Positions 36,011-46,778 of a DNA stretch of 64,000 bases are shown piece by piece. Source of the DNA: Methylomonas lenta (GTDB lineage Bacteria; Pseudomonadota; Gammaproteobacteria; Methylococcales; Methylomonadaceae); contig NZ_LUUI01000161.1 of NCBI RefSeq assembly GCF_001644015.1, positions 21,922-85,921 of the forward strand, read 5' to 3'. How positions within the stretch are numbered: position 1 is the first letter of the stretch; each line of letters opens with the position of its first letter. A program made the position numbers and the translations under genes. The notes below the pieces were generated by a model, which saw only the letters and a list, made by a program, of their open reading frames with translations, was not told the DNA's origin and ran no database searches.

Positions 36011-37504
36011 ATGACCTATGAATCCTGCACCTATGTAATTTTCGGTGCAACCGGGAATCTGGCTCGACTCAAACTGATGCCCGGGTTTTATCACCTGGAC
36101 ATGGAAAATAAACTCCCGGAAGGCACCCGCATCGTCGCCGTAGGCCGCAGACCATGGGATAGAGAAAAATGGCTAAGTGAAGTACGCACGATGCTGGTGG
36201 AAAAATTCGGCGGTAAATTAGATGAAACCGTATTTAGCCGCTTTAGTGAGCGTTTGTTTTATCACCGCGGTGATCTGGATGATGCGCAATGCTATCAACA
36301 ATTGGCAACCACGCTAAATAACGAGGCCGAACATTTTCCTAGAAATATTGCCTTTTATTTGGCCATCGGCCCCGATGATTTCGGTCATGTCATCGAATCG
36401 CTCAGCGAAGTTGCTCTATTATCGGAAGAATACGGCTGGCGCCGAGTGGTAATTGAAAAACCTTTTGGTTATGACTTAGAAAGCGCTCAAGCTCTGCAAA
36501 AACGCCTGGAACGCTATTTAACAGAAGATCAGATTTACCGCATCGACCATTATTTAGGCAAAGGCATGGTGCAAAACGTGCTGGTATTTCGCTTTGCCAA
36601 TATCATGCTGGAACCAATATGGAATCGCAATTACATTGACCACATCCAGATTACCCATGCCGAAGACATGGGTATCAGTACCCGCGGCGGTTATTATGAT
36701 ACGGCCGGCGCCATGCGCGACATGTTGCAAAGCCATTTACTACAATTGCTAACGTTGGTTGCCATGGAGCCGCCAATAGCCATGGATGCCGAAGCCCTGC
36801 GGGATGAAAAAGTTAAAGTCCTGAAATCCATACGCCCCATTCCTAAATCCGCAGTCCATGCGCATGCCTTCCGTGGTCAATATGCCAAAGGCAACATCAA
36901 CGGTAAAAAAGTTAACGCTTATCTGGAAGAAGACAATATCCCAGCTGATAGCACCACCGAGACTTACGCAGCACTGAAACTGAATATCGATAACTGGCGC
37001 TGGCGCGGTGTGCCTTTTTATCTGCGTACCGGTAAGCGCATGGCGGCAGGACAATCCAGTATCTCTATTTGCTTCCGCCACCCACCGTTACAGTTTTTTC
37101 AAGGCACCCACATTAGCTGCATGAACCCCAACTGGGTCATCTTAGGCATCCAACCGGAAGAGTGCATTCGCATTGAAATGATCGTCAAAGACGCCGGCCT
37201 GGAAATGCGCACACACACCGCCAGTCTGGATACCGAGTTTCGCCAACCCGACCAACGCCACGTAGATGCATATGAGGATTTATTACTGGATGTAATACAA
37301 GGTGACCGTTCACTGTTTTTACGCTTCGATGAAGTTGAAGCCGCCTGGCGCATTATCGACCCCATTCTGCAAACTTGGGCTACCGAACGCGATTACATCC
37401 CGACTTATCAGGCCGGCACCTGGGGACCAGTGGAAAGCCGCCGATTATTTGAAAAAGAAGGCCAATTCTGGCGCAGTTCATTAATGCCAGAATGCGAAAT
37501 ATGA
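36011..37504 (+). CDS. zwf: Glucose-6-phosphate 1-dehydrogenase
   Basis: Oxidises glucose 6-phosphate to 6-phosphogluconolactone with NAD(P)+, feeding the pentose phosphate and, in methanotrophs, RuMP or Entner-Doudoroff routes. A 497-residue protein with the dinucleotide motif [14 protein letters not shown] at the N terminus, the EKPFG motif, and the active-site signature [13 protein letters not shown] with catalytic His and Lys. The C-terminal domain is complete. GGAGTACACC lies upstream of ATG. It is followed by a strong terminator shared with the convergent aqpZ. The partners pgl and edd/eda are not adjacent. Confidence 0.95.
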   Translation: MTYESCTYVIFGATGNLARLKLMPGFYHLDMENKLPEGTRIVAVGRRPWDREKWLSEVRTMLVEKFGGKLDETVFSRFSERLFYHRGDLDDAQCYQQLATTLNNEAEHFPRNIAFYLAIGPDDFGHVIESLSEVALLSEEYGWRRVVIEKPFGYDLESAQALQKRLERYLTEDQIYRIDHYLGKGMVQNVLVFRFANIMLEPIWNRNYIDHIQITHAEDMGISTRGGYYDTAGAMRDMLQSHLLQLLTLVAMEPPIAMDAEALRDEKVKVLKSIRPIPKSAVHAHAFRGQYAKGNINGKKVNAYLEEDNIPADSTTETYAALKLNIDNWRWRGVPFYLRTGKRMAAGQSSISICFRHPPLQFFQGTHISCMNPNWVILGIQPEECIRIEMIVKDAGLEMRTHTASLDTEFRQPDQRHVDAYEDLLLDVIQGDRSLFLRFDEVEAAWRIIDPILQTWATERDYIPTYQAGTWGPVESRRLFEKEGQFWRSSLMPECEI

Positions 37505-37516
37505 TTAAAGTTTGCT

Positions 37517-37553
37517 AAAAAAAGGGCGCAACGTACAGCGTTGCGCCCTTTTT
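37517..37553. terminator. Bidirectional terminator between zwf and aqpZ
   Basis: A 10 bp GC-rich stem (GGGCGCAACG with CGTTGCGCCC, 37524-37533 and 37539-37548) with a five-base loop. It has A-run and T-run flanks, so it can serve both convergent genes. Confidence 0.9.
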
Positions 37554-37568
37554 AGCTTTAAGCCTTAG

Positions 37569-38261
37569 TTAGGCCGCGTCTTCTTTACCTAAAAAACGAT
37601 ATACATAAGCGCCAATCACAGCACCTAAAATGGGTGCAACCCAAAACAACCACAATTGGCCCAAAGCCCAGTCGCCCACAAAAATAGCTGTTGCCGTGCT
37701 ACGCGCAGGGTTGACCGAGGTATTGGTGACAGGAATACTAATCAGATGAATCAAAGTCAAACACAATCCGATCGCGATGGGCGCAAAACCCTGCGGTGCA
37801 CGAGGATCGGTAGCGCCAAAAATCACTAGCAAAAACATCATCGTCATCACGACCTCGGAAACCAAAGCCGATAACAGCGAATAACCACCTGGCGAGTGCT
37901 CGCCATAACCATTGGAAGCAAATCCGGCAGACACATCAAACCCGGCTTTACCACTGGCAATTAAATACAACACACCGCCCGCCACAATACCACCCAGTAC
38001 TTGCGCAGCAATATAAGGGGCCAGCTTATTAGCCGGAAAGCGTCCACCGACCCACAATCCAATCGAAATTGCTGGATTTAAATGACAACCCGAAATATGT
38101 CCAATCGCAAATGCCATGGTCAATACGGTTAGACCAAAAGCGCACGCCACACCTAACAAGCCAATACCAACTTCCGGAAAAGCCGCCGATATAACCGCGC
38201 TACCGCAACCACCCAAGACCAACCAAAAAGTTCCAAAAAACTCAGCACCATACTGTTTCAT
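37569..38261 (-). CDS. aqpZ: Aquaporin Z
   Basis: A 230-residue major intrinsic protein with six membrane helices and both NPA loops: HLNPAISIG and VNPARSTAT (the second with the Arg of the selectivity filter). The narrow-pore residues and size fit a water-selective channel rather than a glycerol facilitator. It stands alone behind the zwf terminator. Confidence 0.92.
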   Translation of the reverse strand: MKQYGAEFFGTFWLVLGGCGSAVISAAFPEVGIGLLGVACAFGLTVLTMAFAIGHISGCHLNPAISIGLWVGGRFPANKLAPYIAAQVLGGIVAGGVLYLIASGKAGFDVSAGFASNGYGEHSPGGYSLLSALVSEVVMTMMFLLVIFGATDPRAPQGFAPIAIGLCLTLIHLISIPVTNTSVNPARSTATAIFVGDWALGQLWLFWVAPILGAVIGAYVYRFLGKEDAA

Positions 38262-38434
38262 GTGATTCCCCTTATTATTTTATTATTTGAAAAATCATCC
38301 ATAATCAGCCGAGTCATCCGCAATTAACGATCAAACCACCCAGTTTCCGTTGCAAAAAGTCTAACGATAAACCAGGATAAGTCAAAGAAAACATTAGCCT
38401 ACCGCCCAACTCAATCGCCAGGAAAGCGACTGTG

Positions 38435-38980
38435 TTAATGCCAACCACCATATTGCGTGGTCGGATCACCCCGGAAGCCGGCAGTGGTTTTATTGCTGGC
38501 TGGCACGGTACCGGACTCTTCCGCTGCTCGCACCAAGTTTTTATGCGTATAACCGCCAAAGGCTTTAGCTTGTTCTGCGATGCGGGTACTCAATTGATTA
38601 ATGTCGAATTTGCTAGCCCCGGCATGCACCACCGCCGAGATCATTAGCGGATTGTCACTGGCGTCAGCAGTTGGGTAATACCCTAAAACGATAGGCAATA
38701 CGGTCCCTGCCGGCACATCCAGACTATATTGCGAACTACCATCTAATTGTGTTTGAGACAATTCCTGTCCTGATTCAGTGAGTGCTTTGATAATCCCGGT
38801 TTTGATCGGTCCATCATCATTTGTCACCAAGCCATGCAAAGTCTTAACTTTTTCATACTTTTGCACACTGACCATAGTACCGCTAGACGATTTTGGCTTA
38901 GAATCACACCCGGTCAGCAGCCCGCCACTGAACAGCAAAATACAAGTAAGACCTAAGCTTTGTTTTAATATACGTTTCAT
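38435..38980 (-). CDS. Lipoprotein of unknown function
   Basis: A 181-residue protein with a lipoprotein signal peptide ending LLTGC (lipobox, C25). The mature region begins with a beta-rich segment resembling a carboxypeptidase regulatory-like/Cna-B fold (HGLVTNDDGPIKTGIIKALTESG, SQYSLDVPAGTVLPIVLGY). A short helical part and a Gly/Trp tail follow. I do not recognise a family. It stands alone; the gap to aqpZ (38262-38434) holds nothing visible. Confidence 0.6.
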   Translation of the reverse strand: MKRILKQSLGLTCILLFSGGLLTGCDSKPKSSSGTMVSVQKYEKVKTLHGLVTNDDGPIKTGIIKALTESGQELSQTQLDGSSQYSLDVPAGTVLPIVLGYYPTADASDNPLMISAVVHAGASKFDINQLSTRIAEQAKAFGGYTHKNLVRAAEESGTVPASNKTTAGFRGDPTTQYGGWH

Positions 38981-39124
38981 GATTTTCTCCCCACCTGTTA
39001 CTAAAATACGACCAAATCAGTGTAACCTAATCGGCTTCAGAATGCCGCTTAGCAGAATAGAGGTTGAATTCAGCCCGTATCACCATTATAGTGAGCCGCC
39101 CTTTTCCACTTACAAATCAAGACC

Positions 39125-39607
39125 ATGCCCTCTTTCGATATCGTCTCCGAACTGGACAGTCACGAAGTGTCCAATGCCATTGACCAGGCTAACAAAGAAG
39201 TCACCACCCGCTTTGATTTCAAAGGCAGTAACGCCAGCTTCGAGAAGCAGGATGACAACATCATCATGAAAGCCGAATCAACCTTCCAACTGCAGCAAAT
39301 GCTGCCGATTCTATATGCCAAAATGGGTAAGCGCGGCATCGACCTTGCCAGCCTGGAGAGCGGTAAAATCCAGGACACCGGTAAAACCGCCCAACAATCT
39401 ATTGCCTTAAAGCAAGGCATAGAAAGCGATATGGCTAAAAAAATCGTCAAACTGATTAAAGACAAAAAAATGAAGGTGCAAGCGGCCATCAATGGCGACA
39501 AATTGCGCGTCACAGGCAAAAAGCGTGATGACCTACAAGAAGTGATACAAATGCTGCGTAGCGAAGATGTAGGCCAACCCCTGCAATTCAACAATTTCCG
39601 CGACTGA
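39125..39607 (+). CDS. yajQ: YajQ-family nucleotide-binding protein
   Basis: A 160-residue protein of the YajQ family with the signature start MPSFDIVSELDSHEVSNAIDQANKEVTTRFDFKG and two ferredoxin-like halves. Family members bind c-di-GMP or RNA; in Xanthomonas one acts as a c-di-GMP effector. Length is normal. A terminator follows at 39628-39668. Confidence 0.93.
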   Translation: MPSFDIVSELDSHEVSNAIDQANKEVTTRFDFKGSNASFEKQDDNIIMKAESTFQLQQMLPILYAKMGKRGIDLASLESGKIQDTGKTAQQSIALKQGIESDMAKKIVKLIKDKKMKVQAAINGDKLRVTGKKRDDLQEVIQMLRSEDVGQPLQFNNFRD

Positions 39608-39627
39608 TTTCATCCAACTCAACTAAT

Positions 39628-39668
39628 AACCGCTGCTGCAATTTACTGCGCCAGCGGTTTTATTTTTA
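39628..39668 (+). terminator. Terminator after yajQ
   Basis: Stem AACCGCTG (39628-39635) pairs with CAGCGGTT (39652-39659), followed by TTATTTTTA. The loop of 16 bases is long. Confidence 0.65.
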
Positions 39669-39686
39669 TACGGTATTCTTTCCTGC

Positions 39687-41024
39687 ATGACAGTTTTCGA
39701 TAATCACTTAGGCCTTCAACGTGCCGAACAACTCAATCAGGATTGTCATTGCGTATCACTCAATCGGCAGCAGCTGCGAAAAGAATTATTGGCACAACCG
39801 GATGGTGAAGTCCTTTATCAAATGGTTGTTGAGGATAGACCGCATTTTATTTCTGATGTGGCAGTGTTTGTAGCCGAAAGCAGCCTGCAAAAACAGCGCG
39901 ACATCATAGCGGCCATAGAACGCGTCATCGCCATGCCAACCTATCAGCAACGCGTATTGGCTTACGCGCCAAAATCGGCCCGGTTTCACCCCAAGGCCCG
40001 CGGGGTGTTTTTGGGCTACGATTTTCACCTGGACGAAAGCGGCCCACGCCTGATCGAAATCAACAGCAATGCCGGTGGTGCTTTGATCAATCTATTGCTT
40101 AGCAAGGCCCACAACACCTGCGACAACTGCCCTTGCCAACTGAACTTTCCAAGCTCTACCTCCACGGTAGAACAGACTTTTATCAACATGTTTCAGGCTG
40201 AATGGCGATTGGAAGGTCATTTACAAGCTTTGAGAACCATCGCCATTGTCGACGAACAGCCACAACAGCAATACATGCTGCCTGAATTTCTGTTGTTTCA
40301 AAACCTGTTCGCCAAACATCAAATCAATGCAGTGATTTGCGATCCCGCCGAGCTGACTTATCGGGAGGGAAAGCTATGGCATGGCGAAACCGTTATCGAC
40401 CTGGTGTATAACCGCCTGACTGATTTTGCCCTGGAGCAGCCGCAGCAGCAAACCTTGCTGGACGCCTATCTGGCCGGCGCGGTTACCGTCACCCCGCACC
40501 CGCAAAATCACGCTTTGTATGCCGACAAACGCAATCTAGCCCTTTTGACCGACCCCGAAGCCTTACAAGCCATCGGCGTCGATACCGCGACGCAAGCCAT
40601 TTTGTTAGACGGCATTGCCAAAACCATTCTCGTGAATCAAGACGACGCCGAAAGCCTCTGGCAACAACGTAAACAGCTATTTTTTAAACCGGCCAAAGGC
40701 TACGGAAGTAAAGCGGCTTATCGCGGCGACAAATTAACCAAACGTGTGTTTAACGAAATACTGCAAAAAGATTACGTGGCGCAAACCCTGGTACAACCCA
40801 GTGAACGCCAATTGCAACTGGGAAATCAAGCTATCGAACTGAAACTGGATTTGCGCAATTACGTATACCACGGCCAAATCCAGTCCACCTGTGCCCGGCT
40901 TTACCAAGGCCAAACCACCAACTTCCGTACCCCCGGCGGTGGCTTTGCTCAGGTGATTGTGGTGCCAGAAACCATTGAACCCACAAAAGCCATGTTCACG
41001 GAAAATAGCCACAAATTTTGCTAG
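39687..41024 (+). CDS. ATP-grasp-like protein of unknown function
   Basis: A 445-residue protein with segments that resemble circularly permuted ATP-grasp enzymes: RLIEINSNAGGALIN (121-135), ATVYNRL-like LVYNRLTDFAL, the ATP-lysine region FFKPAKGYGSK (332-342), and the C-terminal TTNFRTPGGGFAQV. A Cys cluster CDNCPC (145-150) lies in the middle. It is not the standard DUF404/407 type and I cannot name its product. No signal peptide. It is alone between a terminator and the phosphate transporter. Confidence 0.5.
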   Translation: MTVFDNHLGLQRAEQLNQDCHCVSLNRQQLRKELLAQPDGEVLYQMVVEDRPHFISDVAVFVAESSLQKQRDIIAAIERVIAMPTYQQRVLAYAPKSARFHPKARGVFLGYDFHLDESGPRLIEINSNAGGALINLLLSKAHNTCDNCPCQLNFPSSTSTVEQTFINMFQAEWRLEGHLQALRTIAIVDEQPQQQYMLPEFLLFQNLFAKHQINAVICDPAELTYREGKLWHGETVIDLVYNRLTDFALEQPQQQTLLDAYLAGAVTVTPHPQNHALYADKRNLALLTDPEALQAIGVDTATQAILLDGIAKTILVNQDDAESLWQQRKQLFFKPAKGYGSKAAYRGDKLTKRVFNEILQKDYVAQTLVQPSERQLQLGNQAIELKLDLRNYVYHGQIQSTCARLYQGQTTNFRTPGGGFAQVIVVPETIEPTKAMFTENSHKFC

Positions 41025-41157
41025 AGACAGCAACGCTTATCTGTACAGCACTCGGTTAATTCCAGTTCATCAGCGAGGGACAAAAAGCGCACCCAACCTA
41101 GTTGGCTGCATTCGGTTAAAATGGTTGTTTAAATCATTATCTGGATGGAGTAGGTGA

Positions 41158-42735
41158 GTGGATCTAAAAGACATTAACCAAATCGCGGATGCCAGTTTTA
41201 CCTCGAGAAAAGAAATTTTCAGGGTAGGCTTGTCGCTGATCTTTATCATTTCAGTATTATTATATGTCGCGGCAAGCACACAAGCTTTCGAAGGCCATTA
41301 TTTACTGACTGCGGCGGCCGTATTTGGTGGTTATATGGCGCTTAACATTGGCGCCAACGATGTAGCTAATAATGTGGGCCCAGCCGTAGGTTCCAAAGCT
41401 TTGTCGATGGCCGGTGCGATTGTCATTGCCGCCATATTCGAAGCCTCGGGCGCCTTGCTCGCCGGCGGAGACGTGGTTAGCACGATCAAAAGCGACATCA
41501 TCAAAATCGATATGCTTGGCAACTCCGATACCTTTATTTGGCTGATGATGGCTGCACTGTTAGCGGCTGCGATTTGGTTGAATATTGCCACCTATTTGAA
41601 TGCACCGGTTTCCACTACGCACTCCATTGTCGGTGGCGTACTGGGTGCGGGCTTGGCTGCCGGTGGCTTACATATCGCCAATTGGCCGGTGATGGGCAAG
41701 ATCGCAGCCAGCTGGGTCATTTCTCCACTGTTGGGCGGTATATTCGCCGCGCTTTTTCTTTTCATCATCAAACGCAAAATCACCTATCAGCAAGATATGC
41801 TGGCTGCCGCAACGCGGGTGGTTCCAGTTTTGATTGCAATCATGAGCTGGGCTTTTTCGGTCTATATCCTGTTAAAAGGCGTCACCCATGTCTGGAAAAT
41901 CGATACCACGACGGCGACCATCATCGGCTTAGCAATTGCAACTACCATCTATTTCATTGTTAAAAACAACATCGGACGCCGTTCTATGCAAATGGCCGAT
42001 AACAAGGAAAGCGTCAATACCCTGTTCACGTTGCCATTAATTTGTTCGGCAGCTTTGTTGAGTTTCGCACATGGTGCTAACGACGTCGCCAATGCGGTAG
42101 GGCCGCTTGCTGCGATCAATGACGCGGTGCTTCAACACGGTATCGCTAGCAAAGCGCCAATACCTTTATGGGTAATGCTGGTCGGTGCGACGGGCATCTC
42201 TATCGGTTTGGCTTTATACGGCCCGAAATTGATTAAAACCGTTGGCAGCGAAATTACCGAATTGGACAAAATGCGCGCGTTTTGCATCGCGTTATCGGCG
42301 GCGATCACCGTTATCTTTGCCAGCCAATTGGGTTTACCGGTAAGTTCAACTCATACGGCTGTCGGCGCGGTGTTTGGTGTTGGCTTCTTAAGGGAATATT
42401 TGAAACACAGTAACGCAAAGCGGATGGAAGAAATCAGTCTTCATCATGAAAACAGCGATCCCGAACAAGTTGAAGCTTTTTTAAAAGCGTTCAGAAATGC
42501 TTCGATCGATGAAAAAGGTTTGATGCTTAAATCGTTGAAACAACAGGCGAAGCTGCAAGAAGCCAGCTTGTTGACCAGGCAGGAGCGGAAAAGCCTGCAA
42601 AAAGTCTACCGCCAACAATTGGTAAAGCGCTCACATCTGTATCGAATCGCTGCCGCATGGCTGATAACAGTCCCACTATCGGGCGTCATGGCGGGTCTGA
42701 TTTATTTTGCGATTCGCGGCATGCTGTTGCCTTGA
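41158..42735 (+). CDS. Inorganic phosphate transporter, Pit family
   Basis: A 525-residue polytopic membrane protein with the two Pit signatures: GANDVANNVGPAVGS in the N-terminal half and GANDVANAVGPLAA in the C-terminal half, about 10 helices in total. Pit proteins import metal phosphate with a proton, low affinity. A cytosolic insert with basic coiled segment (DPEQVEAFLKAFRNASIDEKGL) precedes the last helix, longer than in E. coli PitA. It begins with GTG behind GGAGTAGG. A Na/Pi cotransporter follows after 186 bp. Confidence 0.88.
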   Translation: MDLKDINQIADASFTSRKEIFRVGLSLIFIISVLLYVAASTQAFEGHYLLTAAAVFGGYMALNIGANDVANNVGPAVGSKALSMAGAIVIAAIFEASGALLAGGDVVSTIKSDIIKIDMLGNSDTFIWLMMAALLAAAIWLNIATYLNAPVSTTHSIVGGVLGAGLAAGGLHIANWPVMGKIAASWVISPLLGGIFAALFLFIIKRKITYQQDMLAAATRVVPVLIAIMSWAFSVYILLKGVTHVWKIDTTTATIIGLAIATTIYFIVKNNIGRRSMQMADNKESVNTLFTLPLICSAALLSFAHGANDVANAVGPLAAINDAVLQHGIASKAPIPLWVMLVGATGISIGLALYGPKLIKTVGSEITELDKMRAFCIALSAAITVIFASQLGLPVSSTHTAVGAVFGVGFLREYLKHSNAKRMEEISLHHENSDPEQVEAFLKAFRNASIDEKGLMLKSLKQQAKLQEASLLTRQERKSLQKVYRQQLVKRSHLYRIAAAWLITVPLSGVMAGLIYFAIRGMLLP

Positions 42736-42921
42736 GCGCACCAATAAGGATAACCCATAACCGTCGTCTGTTTCATATAAGAGGCTCTTATCGTATCGCG
42801 TCAGCAGCCAATTTATGGGCTTTTTGACCACCCGCTTCCGTAAGGTCAATGCACGCGTGGTCTTTCTTAGTTGTAAGCCATGGCGCGGTCAATTGGATCC
42901 TGCAAGTTAAGGAAACATCAG

Positions 42922-44730
42922 ATGATTAAAAACAGCCTGTTTTTTTTGCTTCTCGGCTTGTTGGCGCTTGGTTTCTGGCTAAGCGCGGACTTTAAAACCA
43001 TAGTTGCCGGTATTGCGATTTTTTTGTTCGGCATGCTGTCTTTGCAACAGGGTTTTAAGGCTTTTACCGGTGGCACGCTAGAACGCATACTTCGTAATAC
43101 TACTGACAGCACCATTAAACGCTTGCTGTTTGGTATAACCACTACCACTTTGATGCAGTCCAGTTCTTTATTGTCGGTGCTAGTTATCTCATTTATCAGT
43201 GCTGGCTTACTGGATTTAGCCGCGGGCATAGGCATTATATTTGGTGCAAATCTTGGCACTACGACTGGAGCATGGTTAGTAGCCGGCTTTGGCCTCAAGG
43301 TCGATATTGCTGGCTATGCCATGCCGCTATTGGTATTTGGCGTCATATTGCAATTAACCAAACAGAAAAATCTGCAAGGCATAGGTCAAATCCTGCTGGG
43401 CCTAGGCTTTTTGTTTCTTGGCATCCAATACATGAAAGACGGTTTTGATGCCTTCAAGGGGAATATAGACCTAAGCCAATATGCCATGATCGGCATGCGC
43501 GGCTTGTTGACTTATGTCCTGGTTGGAATTGTCATCACTGTGATCATTCAAGCCAGCGGTGCAACGATGGTATTGATTATTGCAGCACTTGCTAGTCAAC
43601 AGATTAGCTATGAAAATGCACTGGCGCTGGCGATAGGCTCCAATATAGGCACTACAATTACCGCAATTTTGGGTGCCTTAGGTGCCAATATCAAGGGTAA
43701 GCGTTTGGCCGGGGCCCATGTGCTGTTCAATGTATTTACCGGGGTACTGGCGATCGTTTTGTTAGACCAGTTCGTTTGGTTGGTTGATGTTCTTTGTCAC
43801 TATGCCGGTATCGCCACAGATGATTACACTTTGAAGTTAGCCATGTTTCATACCGTATTCAATCTGGTAGGCGTCATCATAATGTTACCAGTGTGTGAGC
43901 CAATGGCTCGATTTCTTGAAAAAGTGATGCAGGAAAAAAAGGCCACTGTCGATCTTCCGCGCTTTCTGACAGTATCCGCTCTGCAGTATCCCGATACGGC
44001 AGTTGAGTCGGTATATCAAGAAACCAGGCATTTATATGAGAATGCCAGCCATATCATTCTGAAAGCTATCGGCCTGCATAGGCGTGATGTATATTCCGAG
44101 CAAGACCTCGATGAAGTGATCAACAAATATCCAGTAATTAAGGATTACGATATAGATGAGGCTTATGAACGCAATATCAAAGGTTTGTACAGTGCAATTA
44201 TCGAATTTGTAAGCCAAGCGCGATTTACCTGGGAAATGCAACAATCAGGCCGCTTACACTGGTTACGCGACGCCAACCTGCAATTGGTGGAAGCCGTAAA
44301 AGGCGTGAAGCATTTGCAGAAAAACCTGTTAAAGCAAAATCGCTCTTACAACCATTATTTGGTTGATGAATATCATCGTATACGGTACCAGGTGGCGATG
44401 GTCATCCGCGAGTTAGGGAAAATAAAAAACAGCGAAGTTGTCGATGAATTACCGTTGTTGTCGATGGATATGCTTAAGGGGCGCATCAAGGAACAACGCC
44501 AGACTGCTATCGAAATTATAGAAAACCTGATCCGGGAACACAAAATAAGCGCCGAAGCGGGCACATCTTTACTGAACGATAATGCCTATGTCTATGACAT
44601 CCAGAGCAATCTGCTTAGCATGGCAGAAACCGTATTCATTAACTATGCTACTGATTCAGTGAAGGCAGAGAAGGAATTAGCCTTGACCGATCACGAACTT
44701 CTAGAAGTCTTAAATCCAAGCCGGCACTAG
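42922..44730 (+). CDS. Na/Pi cotransporter family protein with PhoU-like domain
   Basis: A 602-residue protein. The N-terminal membrane part has duplicated Na/Pi motifs: TTTLMQSSSLLSVLVISF and GATMVLIIAALASQQ, and two GANLGTT/GSNIGTT segments. The C-terminal 200 residues are helical and resemble a PhoU-type regulatory domain (KNSEVVDELPLLSMDMLKGRIKEQ). It probably imports or exports phosphate. ATG 42922 follows AAGGA; an upstream in-frame ATG has no site. It is 3 nt before a small coiled-coil gene, and the Pit gene lies upstream. Confidence 0.86.
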   Translation: MIKNSLFFLLLGLLALGFWLSADFKTIVAGIAIFLFGMLSLQQGFKAFTGGTLERILRNTTDSTIKRLLFGITTTTLMQSSSLLSVLVISFISAGLLDLAAGIGIIFGANLGTTTGAWLVAGFGLKVDIAGYAMPLLVFGVILQLTKQKNLQGIGQILLGLGFLFLGIQYMKDGFDAFKGNIDLSQYAMIGMRGLLTYVLVGIVITVIIQASGATMVLIIAALASQQISYENALALAIGSNIGTTITAILGALGANIKGKRLAGAHVLFNVFTGVLAIVLLDQFVWLVDVLCHYAGIATDDYTLKLAMFHTVFNLVGVIIMLPVCEPMARFLEKVMQEKKATVDLPRFLTVSALQYPDTAVESVYQETRHLYENASHIILKAIGLHRRDVYSEQDLDEVINKYPVIKDYDIDEAYERNIKGLYSAIIEFVSQARFTWEMQQSGRLHWLRDANLQLVEAVKGVKHLQKNLLKQNRSYNHYLVDEYHRIRYQVAMVIRELGKIKNSEVVDELPLLSMDMLKGRIKEQRQTAIEIIENLIREHKISAEAGTSLLNDNAYVYDIQSNLLSMAETVFINYATDSVKAEKELALTDHELLEVLNPSRH

Positions 44731-44733
44731 ACT

Positions 44734-44973
44734 ATGAATAAAATTAAATTATTAAGTCGATTACAAGATTTTTTTAATGCCGATAAAAAGAAAAAAAAGA
44801 AGCGGTTTGAGGAGATTGAAGGTGTTATCAAAAAGTTGAAAGTCAAAGAAAACAAAATAAAAAAAATGTTAAACGCCTGCCAGGATGTGGAGATGAAAAA
44901 AGCCTTGCAATTGGAGGTAAATATCATCCAAGCACAAATTGATAAAGGCAAGACGGTCCTGAAAGATCTTTAG
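44734..44973 (+). CDS. Small Lys-rich coiled-coil protein
   Basis: A 79-residue highly charged protein (about a third Lys) with a KKKKKK run at 18-23 and heptad-like helical segments (VIKKLKVKENKIKKML, LQLEVNIIQAQIDKG). It begins 3 nt after the Na/Pi transporter stop, so translation is probably coupled. No family is recognised. It may be a small partner or regulator of the transporter; the link is positional only. Confidence 0.6.
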   Translation: MNKIKLLSRLQDFFNADKKKKKKRFEEIEGVIKKLKVKENKIKKMLNACQDVEMKKALQLEVNIIQAQIDKGKTVLKDL

Positions 44974-45262
44974 AAGTCGACTTTTTGCGTCGTTATTAAT
45001 TGGACTATTTTTCTCTTCAGGCTGCTTAATTTAAACACTTCAACACTACCAGCCTATGCCTATGCCATGTTTTGAGCTGAATCGTGTGCAAACGGCTAAA
45101 CCTGAAAGTACGGTTTTTCCATAGAGTCCGCTTAGCTTCCGCAATCGGTGGTATGTCTTAAACCTGAATCAGGTAGGAGCTAGACTGTCTCCATGATGCC
45201 AATACGGTGCAAGCATGGTATGGTTTGCATTGTTTATTTTATTGGTTTTTAGGAAAATCATC
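44974..45262. other. Non-coding gap before the HerA-like gene
   Basis: A 289 bp gap. It contains a perfect palindrome ACCTGAATCAGGT near 45160. Nothing else is recognised. Confidence 0.4.
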
Positions 45263-46765
45263 ATGACAGAGCCGCTCGTTATCGCCCAATCAGCAGCAGA
45301 CCAACTCTGCATTTTACCCGCCATGGCGAATCGTCACGGCCTGATTGCCGGCGCGACAGGCACCGGCAAAACCATTACCCTACAAACCCTGGCGGAAAGC
45401 TTTTCCAACATCGGCGTGCCGGTGTTCATGGCTGACGTGAAAGGTGATTTATCCGGCATCTGCCGGGCGGGCGGCGGCAACAGTAAAGTGGAAGCCCGAG
45501 TCAAGGAATTGGGCCTTGCCGATTTTAATTACCACGCAGCACCTACCGTGTTTTGGGATGTGTTCGGCGAGAAAGGCCATCCCCTGCGTTCCACCATTTC
45601 AGAGATGGGGCCGTTACTACTGGCCCGAATGCTGAATCTAAACGATACCCAGGCAGGCGTATTGACTGCCGCCTTTAAAATTGCCGATGACAACGGCTGG
45701 CTATTATTGGATTTGAAAGACTTGCGGGCCATGCTGCAATTTGCTGCGGATAATTCATCTGAACTACGTAGCGAGTACGGCAGCATTTCCGCCGCCAGTG
45801 TCGGCGCCATTCAGCGCGGTTTGTTGCAACTGGAACACGAGGGCGGCGAAAAACTGTTCGGCGAGCCAGCGCTGGATTTTAACGACTTGCTGCAAACCGA
45901 AGATGGTCGCGGGGTGATTAACATTTTGGCCGCCGACACGCTATACAACTCGCCGCGCGTCTACGCCACCTTGTTGCTTTGGCTGCTGTCCGAGCTGTTC
46001 GAAAATCTGCCGGAAGCCGGCGATCTGGACAAACCCAAACTGGTATTTTTCTTCGACGAAGCCCATTTACTGTTTAACGATGCGCCACCGGCCTTGTTGC
46101 AAAAAATCGAACAAGTGGTGCGGCTGATTCGCTCCAAAGCCGTTGGCGTATATTTCGTCAGCCAAAACCCGCTGGATATTCCGGATGTAATTCTGGGACA
46201 ACTCGGCAACCGGGTGCAACATGCTTTGCGCGCGTTTACCCCAAGAGATCAAAAAGCCGTCAAAGCCGCCGCAGAAACCTTTAGAAGCAACCCTGGACTG
46301 GATGTGGAAACCGCCATTACCGAACTGGGCGTCGGCGAGGCGCTGGTGTCGTTTCTGGATGAAAAAGGCATACCGCAACCCGTCGAGCGGGCATTGATCA
46401 AGCCGCCCTGTTCCGGCATCGGCCCGGCCAGTGACAGCGAACGCCGGCAAGCGATTGAAAACTCGGTGATTTACGGCCATTACGAAAAACAGATCAATCG
46501 TGAATCTGCGTACGAGATTTTGAAAGGCCGCGCCGCACAAGCAACCCAGCAAGCTCAATCTGTAACGGCCAAGCAACAAACCACAGACAGCGGCTTTGAT
46601 CTGGCAGAGATTTTGTTGGGCAGTACCGGCCCACGCGGCGGTAAGCGGCAAGGCGTACTCGAATCCGCCGCCAATAGCGCCGCCCGCAGCATAGGCAGCG
46701 AAGTGGGTAGACAGTTGATTCGTGGCATTTTGGGTTCGTTACTCGGCGGCGGCCGTAAACGTTAA
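45263..46765 (+). CDS. HerA-like ATPase, DUF853 family (YjgR-like)
   Basis: A 500-residue ATPase. Walker A is GATGTGKT near residue 33, followed by [11 protein letters not shown]; Walker B is [12 protein letters not shown]. The arginine-finger/sensor region [25 protein letters not shown] is typical of DUF853. The extreme C terminus ([19 protein letters not shown]) is Gly-rich and basic. Related HerA proteins translocate DNA, but the role of DUF853 members is uncertain. ATG 45263 follows AGGAAAA; an in-frame upstream extension is not needed. The gap behind it holds a dispersed repeat. Confidence 0.85.
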   Translation: MTEPLVIAQSAADQLCILPAMANRHGLIAGATGTGKTITLQTLAESFSNIGVPVFMADVKGDLSGICRAGGGNSKVEARVKELGLADFNYHAAPTVFWDVFGEKGHPLRSTISEMGPLLLARMLNLNDTQAGVLTAAFKIADDNGWLLLDLKDLRAMLQFAADNSSELRSEYGSISAASVGAIQRGLLQLEHEGGEKLFGEPALDFNDLLQTEDGRGVINILAADTLYNSPRVYATLLLWLLSELFENLPEAGDLDKPKLVFFFDEAHLLFNDAPPALLQKIEQVVRLIRSKAVGVYFVSQNPLDIPDVILGQLGNRVQHALRAFTPRDQKAVKAAAETFRSNPGLDVETAITELGVGEALVSFLDEKGIPQPVERALIKPPCSGIGPASDSERRQAIENSVIYGHYEKQINRESAYEILKGRAAQATQQAQSVTAKQQTTDSGFDLAEILLGSTGPRGGKRQGVLESAANSAARSIGSEVGRQLIRGILGSLLGGGRKR

Positions 46766-46778
46766 TGATTTGACCGCT

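Noticed and set aside
38778-39269. Plus-strand frame of 163 codons bridging the lipoprotein and yajQ
   Set aside because: Overlaps two supported genes out of frame; product shows no family pattern.
46067-46651. Minus-strand frame of about 190 codons opposite the HerA-like ATPase
   Set aside because: Shadow of a GC-richer gene; the plus strand carries intact Walker motifs.
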